The notes below the pieces were generated by a model that was not told the origin of the DNA, searched no databases, and was given only the letters and a program-made list of their open reading frames with translations. A stretch of DNA of 64,000 nucleotides from Mariniflexile sp044335535 (GTDB lineage Bacteria; Bacteroidota; Bacteroidia; Flavobacteriales; Flavobacteriaceae), in the NCBI RefSeq assembly GCF_044335535.1, contig NZ_JBIQVZ010000001.1, forward strand, positions 372,001-436,000. Reading direction: 5' to 3'. This document shows, piece after piece, positions 45,173-54,610 of this stretch. The number at the start of each line of letters is the position of its first letter. Position 1 is the first letter of the stretch. Position numbers and translations under genes: made by a program.

Positions 45173-45895
45173 TTAATTGCTTCTCCTAAACTCACTCAAC
45201 AAAATAGCGGTTGCCGTAGCCACATTTAAACTTTCTGTTGCTTGCAAATCCCCAAACCTTGGAATAGCTATTTTATTAGTGATAATAGCCTCCACTTCTT
45301 TTGATACGCCATTGGCTTCATTACCCATAACCAAAATACCATTTTCAGGTAATTGTTTGGTGTAAACATTCTCACCTTCCATAAAAGCACCAAATACGGG
45401 TAAGTTTGTCGATTTTAAAAAATCAACCAAATCAATATAATTAATAGCCACTCTAGTAATAGAACCCATAGTTGCTTGAATCACTTTGGGATTAAAACAA
45501 TCTACCGTTTCCTTACTGCACACCAAATTTTTTACACCAAACCAATCGCAAAGTCTTATAATGGTTCCTAAATTCCCTGGATCTCTAACTGCATCCAACG
45601 CAACAATAAGCCCTTTCTTTTCTATAGTTTTTGGCTGTGGTATTTCAAAAATTGCCAGTGCCGTATTAGGTGTTGTTAAAAAGCTAATACGTTTTAAATC
45701 GGTTTCAGAAATTAAAACTTCATTTTTGGCATCAATATTGAATGGTTCTGTCGTATATAACGCATGAAGCACTAAATGAGATTGCAATAGTTCTTTAATT
45801 GTTTTAACGCCTTCAACAACAAAAAAACCGTGTTGCTGTCTATATTTTTTTTGCCTTAAACTCGTTATTAATTTTATCTGGTTTTTAGAGAGCAT
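45173..45895 (-). CDS. TrmH/SpoU-family RNA 2'-O-methyltransferase
   Basis: This 240-residue SPOUT-fold enzyme methylates rRNA or tRNA ribose with SAM. The N-terminal part LITSLRQKKYRQQHGFFVVE is the SpoU substrate-binding domain. The catalytic knot has motif 1 DAVRDPGNLGTIIRLCDWFG, motif 2 ILVMGNEANGVSKEV and motif 3 LQATESLNVATATAILLSEF. Which nucleotide is modified cannot be said. It is divergent from tamL, as in other flavobacteria. Confidence 0.93.
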   Translation of the reverse strand: MLSKNQIKLITSLRQKKYRQQHGFFVVEGVKTIKELLQSHLVLHALYTTEPFNIDAKNEVLISETDLKRISFLTTPNTALAIFEIPQPKTIEKKGLIVALDAVRDPGNLGTIIRLCDWFGVKNLVCSKETVDCFNPKVIQATMGSITRVAINYIDLVDFLKSTNLPVFGAFMEGENVYTKQLPENGILVMGNEANGVSKEVEAIITNKIAIPRFGDLQATESLNVATATAILLSEFRRSN

Positions 45896-46182
45896 GTAAT
45901 TATTTTAATATATCAATTTTTTTTTATAGAACTCATTTAAACTTTTATAAAGAAATGAAAAATACCATTGTCTTGAACTCAATTATTTTAAATATTTTTT
46001 TAGACGGAAAAAATGTATTTTTGATTCGGCAAAGGTCTTTTTTTAATCAAACAGTCAAATTGGCTCCTTTAACCTCAATTAATTTTTATTTCATTTGAAA
46101 TGAGTTATAAAAAACCCATAGCACAATACGAATTTCAACATTACGAATTGCATCTGACCATTTTAAAAATAGAAATTAGCAG

Positions 46183-48732
46183 ATGAAACAACAATTCTCA
46201 AAAATAACACTTTTAATAGTATTTACAGTGCACTTAATATCTTGCGATGCAGTAAAACGAGTTGCCGAAGATGAACATTTACTTACCAATAACACTGTTT
46301 TTATAAACGGTAAAAAGGACAAAACCGAACTAATAAATAATTTGTTATACCAAGAACCTAATAGCAGAATACCAGTTATAGGTACCCCTTTGCGTTTGCA
46401 TATATATAATTTAGCCCGTAATAATAAAGATTCCTTATTTGAAGCATGGCTAGATAAAAATCCGAATCGTAGAGAACGTTTAACAAAACGCCTGTCTAAA
46501 AAACAATTAGATAAATTAAAAGAATCTTCAATAGGCTTTAATAATTGGCTACGTAAAACGGGGGAAGCTCCAGTAATTGTTGATGAGGAAAAAACAACGA
46601 AATCTACAAAAAGACTTGAGGCTTACTATATAAACAACGGATGGTTTGACATTGAAACAACTTACAACATTAACAAAAAAGAAAATAAACGTGCCGATGT
46701 GGAATACTACGTTGAAACAGGAACACCCTATATTTTAGATTCCATATCAGAAAAAATAAAATCGGATGTTGTTAATTCTATATACCAAAGAACCAAGAAA
46801 AACACGGTAATTAAGCATAACGAGCAATACCGGTCTTCAAACTTTTCACAGGAACGCGAACGTATTTCTAATGAATTACGCAACTCTGGCGTCTATCATT
46901 TCAATCAAGATTATATCACTTTTGAAATGGATACCATTGGCACTAATAAAAAAGTAAATGTTGAGGTTCAAATTCAAAATAGGGCGGTTAGAACACAAGA
47001 CTCCATAAAACGTGTACCGTTTGACATTTACAAAATCAAGGATGTTAATATTATAACCGATTATACTTTTGAAAACAGAGACAAGCCTTTTCTTGATTCC
47101 ATAACCTATGAAGGCTACAAAATATATGGTTATAACAAAATAAAATACCGTCCCAAAGCTTTAACCGATGCCGTTTTTATTACACCAAACACTATTTTCA
47201 AAGACAGCGACCGAACGCTAACCTATAGGCACATTAACGAATTACGCACCTTCAAATACCCGAATATTGAGTACATAGAAAACGTTGACAATACACTAAC
47301 AGATACCATTAGGTTAACACCTTTAAAGAAATTCAGTTTAAGTTTTAGTGCCGATGTATCGCAAAGCAATATACAAACAGTAGGTTTTTCATTAAACCCC
47401 AGTCTATTGATTAGAAACGTTTTTAGAGGTGCCGAAACTTTAGAACTATCGGCCATTGGGTCTATTGGCGCATCAAAAGACAAAAACAATATTAACGACC
47501 CGTTTTTTGATATTAATGAAATTGGTGCCGATTTAAAATTAACCATTCCACGATTCTTTTTCCTTTTTAACACCGAAAAAATCATCCCAAAATACATGTC
47601 GCCAAGTACAAGAATAAGCTTAGCGACCACCAGTCAAACTAACATAGGATTAGATAAACAAACCTTCACTGGTATTTTTAATTACAACTGGCAACCTTCT
47701 CCCAAAGTGACTAACAGGCTCGACGTTTTTAATATTCAATATGTTAGAAATTTAAACATTCAAAATTATTTTAGAATTTATGACAACTCGTTTAGTGCAT
47801 TAAATCAAGTTGCAAGAGATATTAATTACATTGAAGATGGTACTAGCTTAAATCTTCCAAATTCTGAAAACCCAGTAAATGAAGCAGATATTTTTATAAA
47901 TGATGTGTTAACCAATAACACCTCTTTAAACCCTAATGATCCTAGTTTCAAGTCGGTTTCCAGTATTAATGAACGCAAACAACGTTTAACAGAAAACAAC
48001 TTGATAATTTCATCAAGCTTCAGCTTAACCAACGATGAACGCACCAATTTGTTTGACGATGATTTCTCCATTTTCCGTTTTAAATTAGAATTGGCAGGAA
48101 ACCTACTTTCTAGCATGTCTAATCTTGTTGGTCTGAAAAAAAACACTGACAACCGTTATGAACTTTTTAATGTAGCCTATTCACAATTTGTAAAAACCGA
48201 ATTCGACTATATAAAACATTGGAGTTTAGGCAAAAAAAACATACTAGCTACCAGAAGTTATTTTGGTATTGCCATACCCTATGGAAATTCCAGCAATATT
48301 CCTTTTTCTAAAAGTTTTTTTGCCGGAGGCGCTAACGATAATCGTGCTTGGACCGCCTACCGCTTAGGCCCTGGAAGTTCAGAATCTACTAACGAGTTTA
48401 ACGAGGCCAACTTAAAATTAGCCTTAAGCGTTGAACAGCGCTTTAATATTTTTGGGAAATTAAATGGTGCTGTATTTGTAGACGCTGGAAACATTTGGAA
48501 TGTGCTAGACGATGTTACAGATGAAAACGCTACATTTTCAAGCCTTAGCTCATTAAAAAATATTGCTGTTGGTTCAGGTTTTGGTTTACGTTATGATTTT
48601 AGTTTTTTCATATTCCGTTTTGATGTCGGCTTTAAAACTTACGACCCTTCATACCAAGACCAAAATCGTTGGTTTAACGACTATAATTTTTCTAATGCCG
48701 TGTATAATATAGGTATTAATTACCCGTTTTAA
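46183..48732 (+). CDS. tamL: TamL, TamA/BamA-like outer-membrane lipoprotein
   Basis: This 849-residue member of the Omp85 superfamily is specific to Bacteroidota: a lipoprotein with a TamA-like barrel, expected to work with TamB in outer-membrane assembly. The signal ends at LISC with Cys21. POTRA domains fill roughly 25-420 (EDEHLLTNNTVFINGKKD, YYINNGWFDIETTYNINKKE, FKDSDRTLTYRHINELRTFK). The barrel occupies the rest, with the conserved KSFFAGGANDNRAWTAYRLG (RAW motif) and the terminal strand VYNIGINYPF. A TATTTTTG element lies at 46016-46023, 160 bp upstream. Confidence 0.9.
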   Translation: MKQQFSKITLLIVFTVHLISCDAVKRVAEDEHLLTNNTVFINGKKDKTELINNLLYQEPNSRIPVIGTPLRLHIYNLARNNKDSLFEAWLDKNPNRRERLTKRLSKKQLDKLKESSIGFNNWLRKTGEAPVIVDEEKTTKSTKRLEAYYINNGWFDIETTYNINKKENKRADVEYYVETGTPYILDSISEKIKSDVVNSIYQRTKKNTVIKHNEQYRSSNFSQERERISNELRNSGVYHFNQDYITFEMDTIGTNKKVNVEVQIQNRAVRTQDSIKRVPFDIYKIKDVNIITDYTFENRDKPFLDSITYEGYKIYGYNKIKYRPKALTDAVFITPNTIFKDSDRTLTYRHINELRTFKYPNIEYIENVDNTLTDTIRLTPLKKFSLSFSADVSQSNIQTVGFSLNPSLLIRNVFRGAETLELSAIGSIGASKDKNNINDPFFDINEIGADLKLTIPRFFFLFNTEKIIPKYMSPSTRISLATTSQTNIGLDKQTFTGIFNYNWQPSPKVTNRLDVFNIQYVRNLNIQNYFRIYDNSFSALNQVARDINYIEDGTSLNLPNSENPVNEADIFINDVLTNNTSLNPNDPSFKSVSSINERKQRLTENNLIISSSFSLTNDERTNLFDDDFSIFRFKLELAGNLLSSMSNLVGLKKNTDNRYELFNVAYSQFVKTEFDYIKHWSLGKKNILATRSYFGIAIPYGNSSNIPFSKSFFAGGANDNRAWTAYRLGPGSSESTNEFNEANLKLALSVEQRFNIFGKLNGAVFVDAGNIWNVLDDVTDENATFSSLSSLKNIAVGSGFGLRYDFSFFIFRFDVGFKTYDPSYQDQNRWFNDYNFSNAVYNIGINYPF

Positions 48733-48823
48733 CATCTAAATTACTCTTCATAAACTATAACGTTTTAGTACTTATTTAGTGTTTTCAAACCATAAAAATA
48801 CTAGAGATGTTTTAAAAATTGAT

Positions 48824-48831
48824 TACTTTTG
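48824..48831 (+). promoter_or_regulatory. -7 promoter element of fbaA
   Basis: TACTTTTG is an exact TAnnTTTG match, 34 bp before the fbaA start codon. Confidence 0.6.
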
Positions 48832-48865
48832 AAACTTACAAACTAAAATAAAATCTTAAATAATT

Positions 48866-49933
48866 ATGGGACATAATATAAAACCAGGCGTTGCTACGGG
48901 ACAAGAAGTACAAGCCATTTTTAAACTTGCTAAAGAAAAAGGATTTGCTCTACCAGCTGTAAACGTAATTGGTTCTGATACAATTAACGGTGTATTAGAA
49001 ACTGCAGCAGAACTAAATGCACCTGTAATTATTCAATTTTCAAACGGTGGTGCACAATTTAATGCAGGAAAAGGCTTAAGTAACGATGGGCAGAAAGCTG
49101 CTATTGCAGGAGCTGTCGCAGGAGCAAAACACGTACACACATTAGCAGAAGCATACGGTGTTCCTGTAATTTTACATACAGACCACTGTGCAAAAAAACT
49201 ATTACCTTGGATTGATGGTTTATTGGACGCCAGTGAAAAACATTTTGCTGAAACCGGGAAGTCACTTTTCAGTTCTCACATGATTGACCTTTCGGAAGAA
49301 CCCATCGAAGAAAACATAGAAATATGTAAAACCTATTTGGAGCGTATGAGCAAAATGGGTATGACATTAGAAATTGAACTTGGTATTACAGGTGGTGAAG
49401 AAGACGGTGTAGATAATAGCGATGTAGACGATTCTAAATTATACACACAACCAGAAGAAGTTGCCTATGCTTACGAAGAATTAAGTAAAGTAAGTAACCA
49501 GTTTACTATTGCTGCTGCTTTCGGTAACGTACATGGTGTATACAAACCAGGAAACGTAAAATTAACACCAAAAATCTTAAAAAATTCTCAAGATTATATT
49601 TCTAAAAAATACGGTGTAGGTCATAACCATATTGATTTTGTATTCCATGGTGGTTCTGGTTCTACAGTTGAAGAAATTCGAGAAGGTATTAGCTACGGTG
49701 TTATTAAAATGAATATCGATACCGATTTACAGTATGCCTTTATGAGTGGTATTCGTGATTATATGAGTAGTAAAAAAGATTATTTACAAGGACAAATAGG
49801 AAACCCAGAAGGCTCCGATGTTCCTAACAAAAAATACTACGACCCACGTGTTTGGTTACGTTCGGGCGAAGTGACTTTTATTGAACGTTTAAAAAAGGCT
49901 TTCGAAGACCTTAACAACGTAAATACACTATAA
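48866..49933 (+). CDS. fbaA: Class II fructose-bisphosphate aldolase
   Basis: This glycolytic and gluconeogenic enzyme, a zinc-dependent aldolase of 355 residues (FbaA length), cleaves fructose-1,6-bisphosphate. Zinc ligands and signatures are visible: VILHTDHCAKKLLPWIDG (His-Asp-His-Cys), LEIELGITGGEEDGVDNSD, and the phosphate-binding and zinc region IDFVFHGGSGSTVEEI with GVIKMNIDTDLQYA. It has its own promoter and terminator. Confidence 0.97.
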   Translation: MGHNIKPGVATGQEVQAIFKLAKEKGFALPAVNVIGSDTINGVLETAAELNAPVIIQFSNGGAQFNAGKGLSNDGQKAAIAGAVAGAKHVHTLAEAYGVPVILHTDHCAKKLLPWIDGLLDASEKHFAETGKSLFSSHMIDLSEEPIEENIEICKTYLERMSKMGMTLEIELGITGGEEDGVDNSDVDDSKLYTQPEEVAYAYEELSKVSNQFTIAAAFGNVHGVYKPGNVKLTPKILKNSQDYISKKYGVGHNHIDFVFHGGSGSTVEEIREGISYGVIKMNIDTDLQYAFMSGIRDYMSSKKDYLQGQIGNPEGSDVPNKKYYDPRVWLRSGEVTFIERLKKAFEDLNNVNTL

Positions 49934-49952
49934 AACAGAATTCTTAATATAG

Positions 49953-49981
49953 AAAAAATCCTGCTTCACGCAGGATTTTTT
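49953..49981 (+). terminator. Terminator after fbaA
   Basis: The stem AAAAAATCCTGC/GCAGGATTTTTT, with a five-base loop, is 20 bp beyond the stop codon. Confidence 0.9.
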
Positions 49982-50225
49982 CATTTCTAAGCAATAAAGT
50001 ATCCAAAACAATTAAAAAAATCAATTAATAAAAACAGAATGGCTTTACTCCTAAATTAAAATAAAGCCTTAATTTTGTAGTCAGGCTTTTTGCTTTATCA
50101 TTTTTTATTTTATACATAAAGAATTTATTAAAAAAAAAAATTATTTAGCAACTGTCCTTAACGAAAATATCGATGTACAAGGTTTTTTTTAATCTAAAAT
50201 CGTAAATCTAAAATCATAAATCACT

Positions 50226-51083
50226 ATGTCTTGGTTTAAAAGAAAAACAAAAGGAATAACAACTACAACGGAGGAAAAAAAAGACACCCCTAGGGGACTT
50301 TGGTACAAATCTCCAACTGGAAAAATTGTCGATGCAGATGAACTTGAAAAGAACTTTTATGTAAGTCCGGAAGATGGATACCACGTTCGAATAGGAAGTA
50401 AAGAATACTTCGAAATTCTTTTTGATGATAATAAATTTAAAGAGCTGGACGCTAATTTAGAATCTAAAGACCCGTTAAAATTTGTCGACACTAAAAAATA
50501 TCCAGACCGTTTAAAAGCTGCACAAGAAAAAACCAAATTAAAAGATGCTATTAGAGTGGGCGTTGGCAAATCTAAAGGAAAAGACTTGGTCGTTGCCTGT
50601 ATGGATTTTGCATTTATTGGTGGCTCTATGGGAAGTGTTGTTGGCGAAAAAATTGCACGTGCTGCAGATTATTCATTAAAAAACAACATTCCACTAATGG
50701 TCATTTCTAAATCTGGTGGTGCCCGTATGATGGAAGCAGCATTATCGCTTATGCAATTAGCAAAAACATCGGTGAAATTAGCACAATTGGCAGATGCTGG
50801 CATTCCATACATATCGCTATGTACCGACCCAACAACTGGTGGTACTACAGCATCGTTTGCCATGCTGGGAGATATTAATATTGCAGAACCAGGTGCTTTA
50901 ATTGGATTTGCAGGTCCTCGTGTAGTAAAAGACACGACTGGTAAGGATTTACCTGAAGGCTTTCAAACCTCAGAGTTTTTATTGGAACACGGTTTCTTAG
51001 ATTTTATTACACTAAGAAAAGATTTAAAAGCCAAAGTAAATCAGTATTTGGATTTAATTTTAAATCAACCTTTAAGAGCATAA
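50226..51083 (+). CDS. accD: Acetyl-CoA carboxylase carboxyltransferase subunit beta, without zinc-ribbon cysteines
   Basis: The beta subunit of the carboxyltransferase transfers carboxyl from biotin to acetyl-CoA to make malonyl-CoA for fatty acid synthesis. It has 285 residues. The crotonase core is intact: FAFIGGSMGSVVGEKIARA, SKSGGARMMEAALSLMQL, CTDPTTGGTTASFAMLGDI and GFAGPRVV. In E. coli the N-terminus holds four zinc cysteines in two CxxC pairs. At the equivalent positions this protein reads LWYKSPTGKIVDADELE and FYVSPEDGYHVRIG, with no cysteine. So the domain is present but cannot bind zinc in the usual way. It stands alone, without accA nearby. Confidence 0.94.
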   Translation: MSWFKRKTKGITTTTEEKKDTPRGLWYKSPTGKIVDADELEKNFYVSPEDGYHVRIGSKEYFEILFDDNKFKELDANLESKDPLKFVDTKKYPDRLKAAQEKTKLKDAIRVGVGKSKGKDLVVACMDFAFIGGSMGSVVGEKIARAADYSLKNNIPLMVISKSGGARMMEAALSLMQLAKTSVKLAQLADAGIPYISLCTDPTTGGTTASFAMLGDINIAEPGALIGFAGPRVVKDTTGKDLPEGFQTSEFLLEHGFLDFITLRKDLKAKVNQYLDLILNQPLRA

Positions 51084-51128
51084 TATGGCAAACAGCCTAT
51101 TGGCTGCTTATCTTTTCCGTAGATTTAT

Positions 51129-51157
51129 TTGCGAATCATTAAAAATTACTATATTTG
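51129..51157 (+). promoter_or_regulatory. Bacteroidetes-type promoter of rpsO
   Basis: TTG at 51129-51131, an 18-bp spacer and TATATTTG at 51150-51157 match the consensus. This places transcription start after 51160 and so rules out the in-frame start at 51155 for rpsO. Confidence 0.8.
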
Positions 51158-51211
51158 CCGCTCGAAAGAAAGACTTTCGTGTACATAAAAATTATTTACA
51201 ACAATATTAGC

Positions 51212-51481
51212 ATGTATTTAGATCAAAAAGAAAAAGAAACCATCTTTACAAAATATGGTAAAGATGCAAAAGACACAGGTTCTGCAGAAGGACAAATCGC
51301 GTTGTTCACTTACAGAATCAACCACTTAACTGAACACTTAAAAAAGAATCGTAAAGATTTTAATACAGAGCGTTCACTAGTAAAATTAGTAGGTAAAAGA
51401 AGAAGTTTACTAGACTACTTAACAAAGAAAGATATCTTAAGATATCGTGCAATAATAAAAGAATTAGGATTGAGAAAATAA
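51212..51481 (+). CDS. rpsO: 30S ribosomal protein S15
   Basis: This ribosomal protein binds 16S rRNA in the platform. The start ATG at 51212 gives MYLDQKEKETIFTKYGKDAK and 89 residues, the normal length. The family motif GSAEGQIALFTYRINHLTEH is followed by LVGKRRSLLDYLTKKD. The frame remains open upstream to 51155, but that stretch overlaps the promoter. A terminator lies right behind, and pnp follows, the classical rpsO-pnp order. Confidence 0.97.
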   Translation: MYLDQKEKETIFTKYGKDAKDTGSAEGQIALFTYRINHLTEHLKKNRKDFNTERSLVKLVGKRRSLLDYLTKKDILRYRAIIKELGLRK

Positions 51482-51508
51482 AAAAAAGAGGCTTTTCAGC
51501 CTCTTTTT
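51482..51508 (+). terminator. Terminator between rpsO and pnp
   Basis: The stem AAAAAAGAGGC/GCCTCTTTTT, with a short loop, starts directly after the rpsO stop codon. Confidence 0.9.
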
Positions 51509-51636
51509 CGTTTTAAATATAACTCTGCGTAGAGTATAAACCCGTATTGAAGAAGCTTATTATAGTTTTTCATTGGTCACACAACAACTACACACAACAA
51601 CACAACGACCATTGTTTAATTAGAATTAAAAAATTT

Positions 51637-53907
51637 ATGATTCCAAAAGTTTTTAGAGAGGTCATTGACCTTGGTGATGGACGTACAATTTCCATCGAAA
51701 CCGGAAAATTAGCAAAACAGGCGCATGGTTCTGTTGTTGTGCAATCTGGAAAATGTATGCTTTTGTGTACAGTTGTTTCCAACTACCAACAAAGTGATGT
51801 TGACTTTTTACCGTTAACGGTAGATTACAGAGAAAAATTTGCTGCTTCTGGACGTTATCCAGGAGGTTTCTTCAAAAGAGAAGCAAGACCAAGTGACGGC
51901 GAAGTATTAACAATGCGTTTAGTAGACCGTGTTTTACGTCCGTTATTTCCAAAAGATTACCACGCTGAAACCCAATTAATGATTCAGTTAATGTCTCATG
52001 ATGAGGATGTGATGCCAGACGCTATGGCTGGATTAGCAGCTTCTGCAGCGATTCAATTATCTGATATTCCTTTTGAAACACCAATTTCCGAAGTTAGAGT
52101 AGGTCGCGTAGATGGTCAATTCATCATCAACCCAACAAGAGCACAATTAGCAGTTTCCGATATCGATATGGTTATTGGAGCGTCTGCAGATTCTGTGATG
52201 ATGGTTGAAGGTGAGATGAGTGAGATTTCTGAAGAAGAAATGGTTGAAGCCATTAAATTTGCACACGATGCCATTAAAATACAATGTACTGCTCAAGTAA
52301 AATTAGCGGAAGCCTTTGGCAAAAAAGAAACCCGTGAATACGAACCAGAACGTGAAGATGAGGCATTAGCTAAAAAAGTAGAAGCTTTAACTTACGATAA
52401 AGTATATGCCGTAGCAAGAGCTGCATCGGCAAAACATGAACGTAGTGCTGCTTTTGATGCTATTAAAGAAGAAGTAAAAGCAACTTTTACCGAAGAAGAA
52501 TTGGCTGACTATGGAGGCATGGTTTCCAAATACTTCTATAAAGCTGAGAAAAAAGCAGTTAGAGATTTAACCTTGAATGAAGGCTTACGTTTAGACGGAC
52601 GTAAAACAACAGATATTAGACCTATTTGGTGTGAAGTTGATTATTTGCCATCTACACATGGTTCTTCAATCTTTACCCGTGGGGAAACTCAAGCCTTGGC
52701 AACAGTCACTTTAGGAACTTCTAGAGAAGCAAATCAAATAGATATGCCATCGTTTGAAGGTGAAGAGCGTTTCTATTTACATTATAACTTCCCTCCTTTT
52801 TCAACTGGTGAAGCACGTCCTTTAAGAGGAACGTCTCGTCGTGAAGTAGGTCATGGAAATTTAGCGCAACGTGCCTTAAAAGGTATGGTGCCTGAAGACT
52901 GTCCATATACCGTAAGAATCGTGTCCGAAGTATTAGAATCAAACGGTTCTTCTTCTATGGCTACTGTTTGTGCCGGTACAATGGCATTAATGGATGCAGG
53001 GGTTCAAATTAAAAAACCAGTTTCAGGTATTGCCATGGGATTAATCTCTGATGCTGAAACAGGAAAATACGCTGTGCTATCTGATATTTTAGGTGATGAA
53101 GATCACTTAGGCGATATGGACTTTAAAGTAACCGGTACTGCCGATGGTATTACTGCTTGCCAAATGGACATAAAAGTTAAAGGCCTTTCTTATGAAATTT
53201 TAGTAAATGCTCTTAAACAAGCACAAGCTGGACGTTTGCATATTTTGAGCAAACTTACTGAAACAATTGCGCAACCAAACGCAGATGTAAAAGCACATGC
53301 TCCTAAAATGATTACAAGAGTGATTCCTAATGCGTTTATTGGTGCCTTAATTGGTCCTGGTGGAAAAGTGATTCAGGAATTACAAAAAGCTACTAAAACA
53401 ACCATCGTTATTAACGAAGATCCGATTACCGAAGAAGGTATTGTTGAAATTTTAGGAACAAACCCAGAAGGTATTGCTGCTGTATTGGCCAAAATAGATT
53501 CGTTAATGTTTAAACCAGAAGTTGGTGGTACATACGAAGTAAGAGTCATTAAAATGCTTGATTTTGGAGCTGTTGTAGAATATACAGAAGCCCCAGGAAA
53601 CGAGGTGTTATTACACGTAAGCGAACTAGCTTGGGAACGCACTGAAAATGTAACCGATGTGGTTAATATGGGTGATGTCTTTAACGTGAAGTATTTTGGT
53701 GTAGATCCAAAAACCCGTAAAGAAAAAGTATCCCGTAAAGCATTATTGGAAAAACCTGAAGGTTATGTAGCAAGACCACCAAGAGATAACAACGACCGTG
53801 GTGGACGTGATAACAGAGGTGGAAGTCGTGATAATCGCGGACGTGATAATCGTAGAGATGATCGTCGTGACGATAGAAGGCCTAGAGAAGACAGAAAAGA
53901 CGACTAA
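51637..53907 (+). CDS. pnp: Polyribonucleotide nucleotidyltransferase with an Arg/Asp/Gly-rich tail
   Basis: PNPase degrades RNA 3'-to-5' with phosphate. The start ATG at 51637 (MIPKVFREVIDLGDGRTISI) gives 756 residues; the 30 codons upstream are open but lack the family sequence. It has two RNase PH domains: FAASGRYPGGFFKREARPSD, and a second with FYLHYNFPPFSTGEARPLRG and GDEDHLGDMDFKV. A KH domain (IGALIGPGGKVIQEL) and an S1 domain (VRVIKMLDFGAVVEY) follow. The last 45 residues, from about 712, are almost only Arg, Asp, Asn and Gly, a disordered RNA-binding-type tail. Confidence 0.97.
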   Translation: MIPKVFREVIDLGDGRTISIETGKLAKQAHGSVVVQSGKCMLLCTVVSNYQQSDVDFLPLTVDYREKFAASGRYPGGFFKREARPSDGEVLTMRLVDRVLRPLFPKDYHAETQLMIQLMSHDEDVMPDAMAGLAASAAIQLSDIPFETPISEVRVGRVDGQFIINPTRAQLAVSDIDMVIGASADSVMMVEGEMSEISEEEMVEAIKFAHDAIKIQCTAQVKLAEAFGKKETREYEPEREDEALAKKVEALTYDKVYAVARAASAKHERSAAFDAIKEEVKATFTEEELADYGGMVSKYFYKAEKKAVRDLTLNEGLRLDGRKTTDIRPIWCEVDYLPSTHGSSIFTRGETQALATVTLGTSREANQIDMPSFEGEERFYLHYNFPPFSTGEARPLRGTSRREVGHGNLAQRALKGMVPEDCPYTVRIVSEVLESNGSSSMATVCAGTMALMDAGVQIKKPVSGIAMGLISDAETGKYAVLSDILGDEDHLGDMDFKVTGTADGITACQMDIKVKGLSYEILVNALKQAQAGRLHILSKLTETIAQPNADVKAHAPKMITRVIPNAFIGALIGPGGKVIQELQKATKTTIVINEDPITEEGIVEILGTNPEGIAAVLAKIDSLMFKPEVGGTYEVRVIKMLDFGAVVEYTEAPGNEVLLHVSELAWERTENVTDVVNMGDVFNVKYFGVDPKTRKEKVSRKALLEKPEGYVARPPRDNNDRGGRDNRGGSRDNRGRDNRRDDRRDDRRPREDRKDD

Positions 53908-53928
53908 GTTTAATAATCTGATAAATTT

Positions 53929-53962
53929 AAAACCTCACAAGATATTTTTTTGTGAGGTTTTT
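53929..53962. terminator. Bidirectional terminator after pnp
   Basis: The arms AAAACCTCACAA and TTGTGAGGTTTT lie between convergent genes. Confidence 0.88.
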
Positions 53963-53966
53963 TAAT

Positions 53967-54482
53967 TTACTTAAACCTTTGATTACCCATTGCTTTTTGA
54001 AATAAACTCCAATTCACGTCACTAGCATTAATAATAAAAGTTTCCGATTTCTTAAAAAGAGTCGTCACACCTCCTATAGCTGCACCGCCTAAAGCACCAA
54101 TTCCTCCAAAAGCAAGTGCTCCTTCACCCGCAGTATATGCTAGGACCCAAGCATCCGGATCAGCTGTTGACACTCCTACAATCGCTCCTAAAGCAGCTCC
54201 AGACGCAGCACCAATAAGCACATTATTACCTGCTGCACGTTTGGTTTTTATAAAACCAATTTCTTGTAAACTTATTTTTTCTTGTTTGCTACTGCCTTTT
54301 AGTTCCAGAAGTGAATCATTAATAAAAATTAGCGACCCCTTATTTATCTGCTTGCCTTCCAAATTATATACTCTAAGGTATATATTGTACTTTTTTACTT
54401 CGTTTTGAGCATACGTACTTGTGCTAAATACCAAAACTATAGCCAAAGCCATTATTCTGATTTGCTTTTTTAGTGTTTTCAT
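53967..54482 (-). CDS. Exported protein with a glycine-rich membrane-interacting region
   Basis: The start ATG at 54482 (MKTLKKQIRIMALAIVLVFS, then TSTYAQ) gives a signal peptide and 171 residues. A beta-rich domain follows (YNIYLRVYNLEGKQINKGSL, LELKGSSKQEKISLQEIGFI). Next comes a glycine/alanine-rich glycine-zipper-like part (NNVLIGAASGAALGAIVGVS and GALAFGGIGALGGAAIGGVT) that probably forms two close-packed membrane helices. The end is LFKKSETFIINASDVNWSLF. Function unknown; a periplasmic or outer-membrane association is inferred. Confidence 0.78.
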   Translation of the reverse strand: MKTLKKQIRIMALAIVLVFSTSTYAQNEVKKYNIYLRVYNLEGKQINKGSLIFINDSLLELKGSSKQEKISLQEIGFIKTKRAAGNNVLIGAASGAALGAIVGVSTADPDAWVLAYTAGEGALAFGGIGALGGAAIGGVTTLFKKSETFIINASDVNWSLFQKAMGNQRFK

Positions 54483-54610
54483 ATGTAAATATTTATTGTT
54501 TTTAATGATCATATGGTATCCCTTTTATCTTCATTGGGGTGTGTGTTTCCAAATAATGGCGATTTCATGATTTTTTAAATTTATATAGTTAGCTATTGTA
54601 ATTAATTTTA

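Noticed and set aside
46011..46030. TATTTTTG as the promoter of tamL
   Set aside because: It matches the -7 consensus but is 160 bp upstream and lacks a TTG at the right distance, so it is mentioned but not listed as a feature.
51155..51211. Longer N-terminus of S15
   Set aside because: The segment overlaps the promoter, and S15 proteins start at MYLDQK-like sequence with 89 residues.
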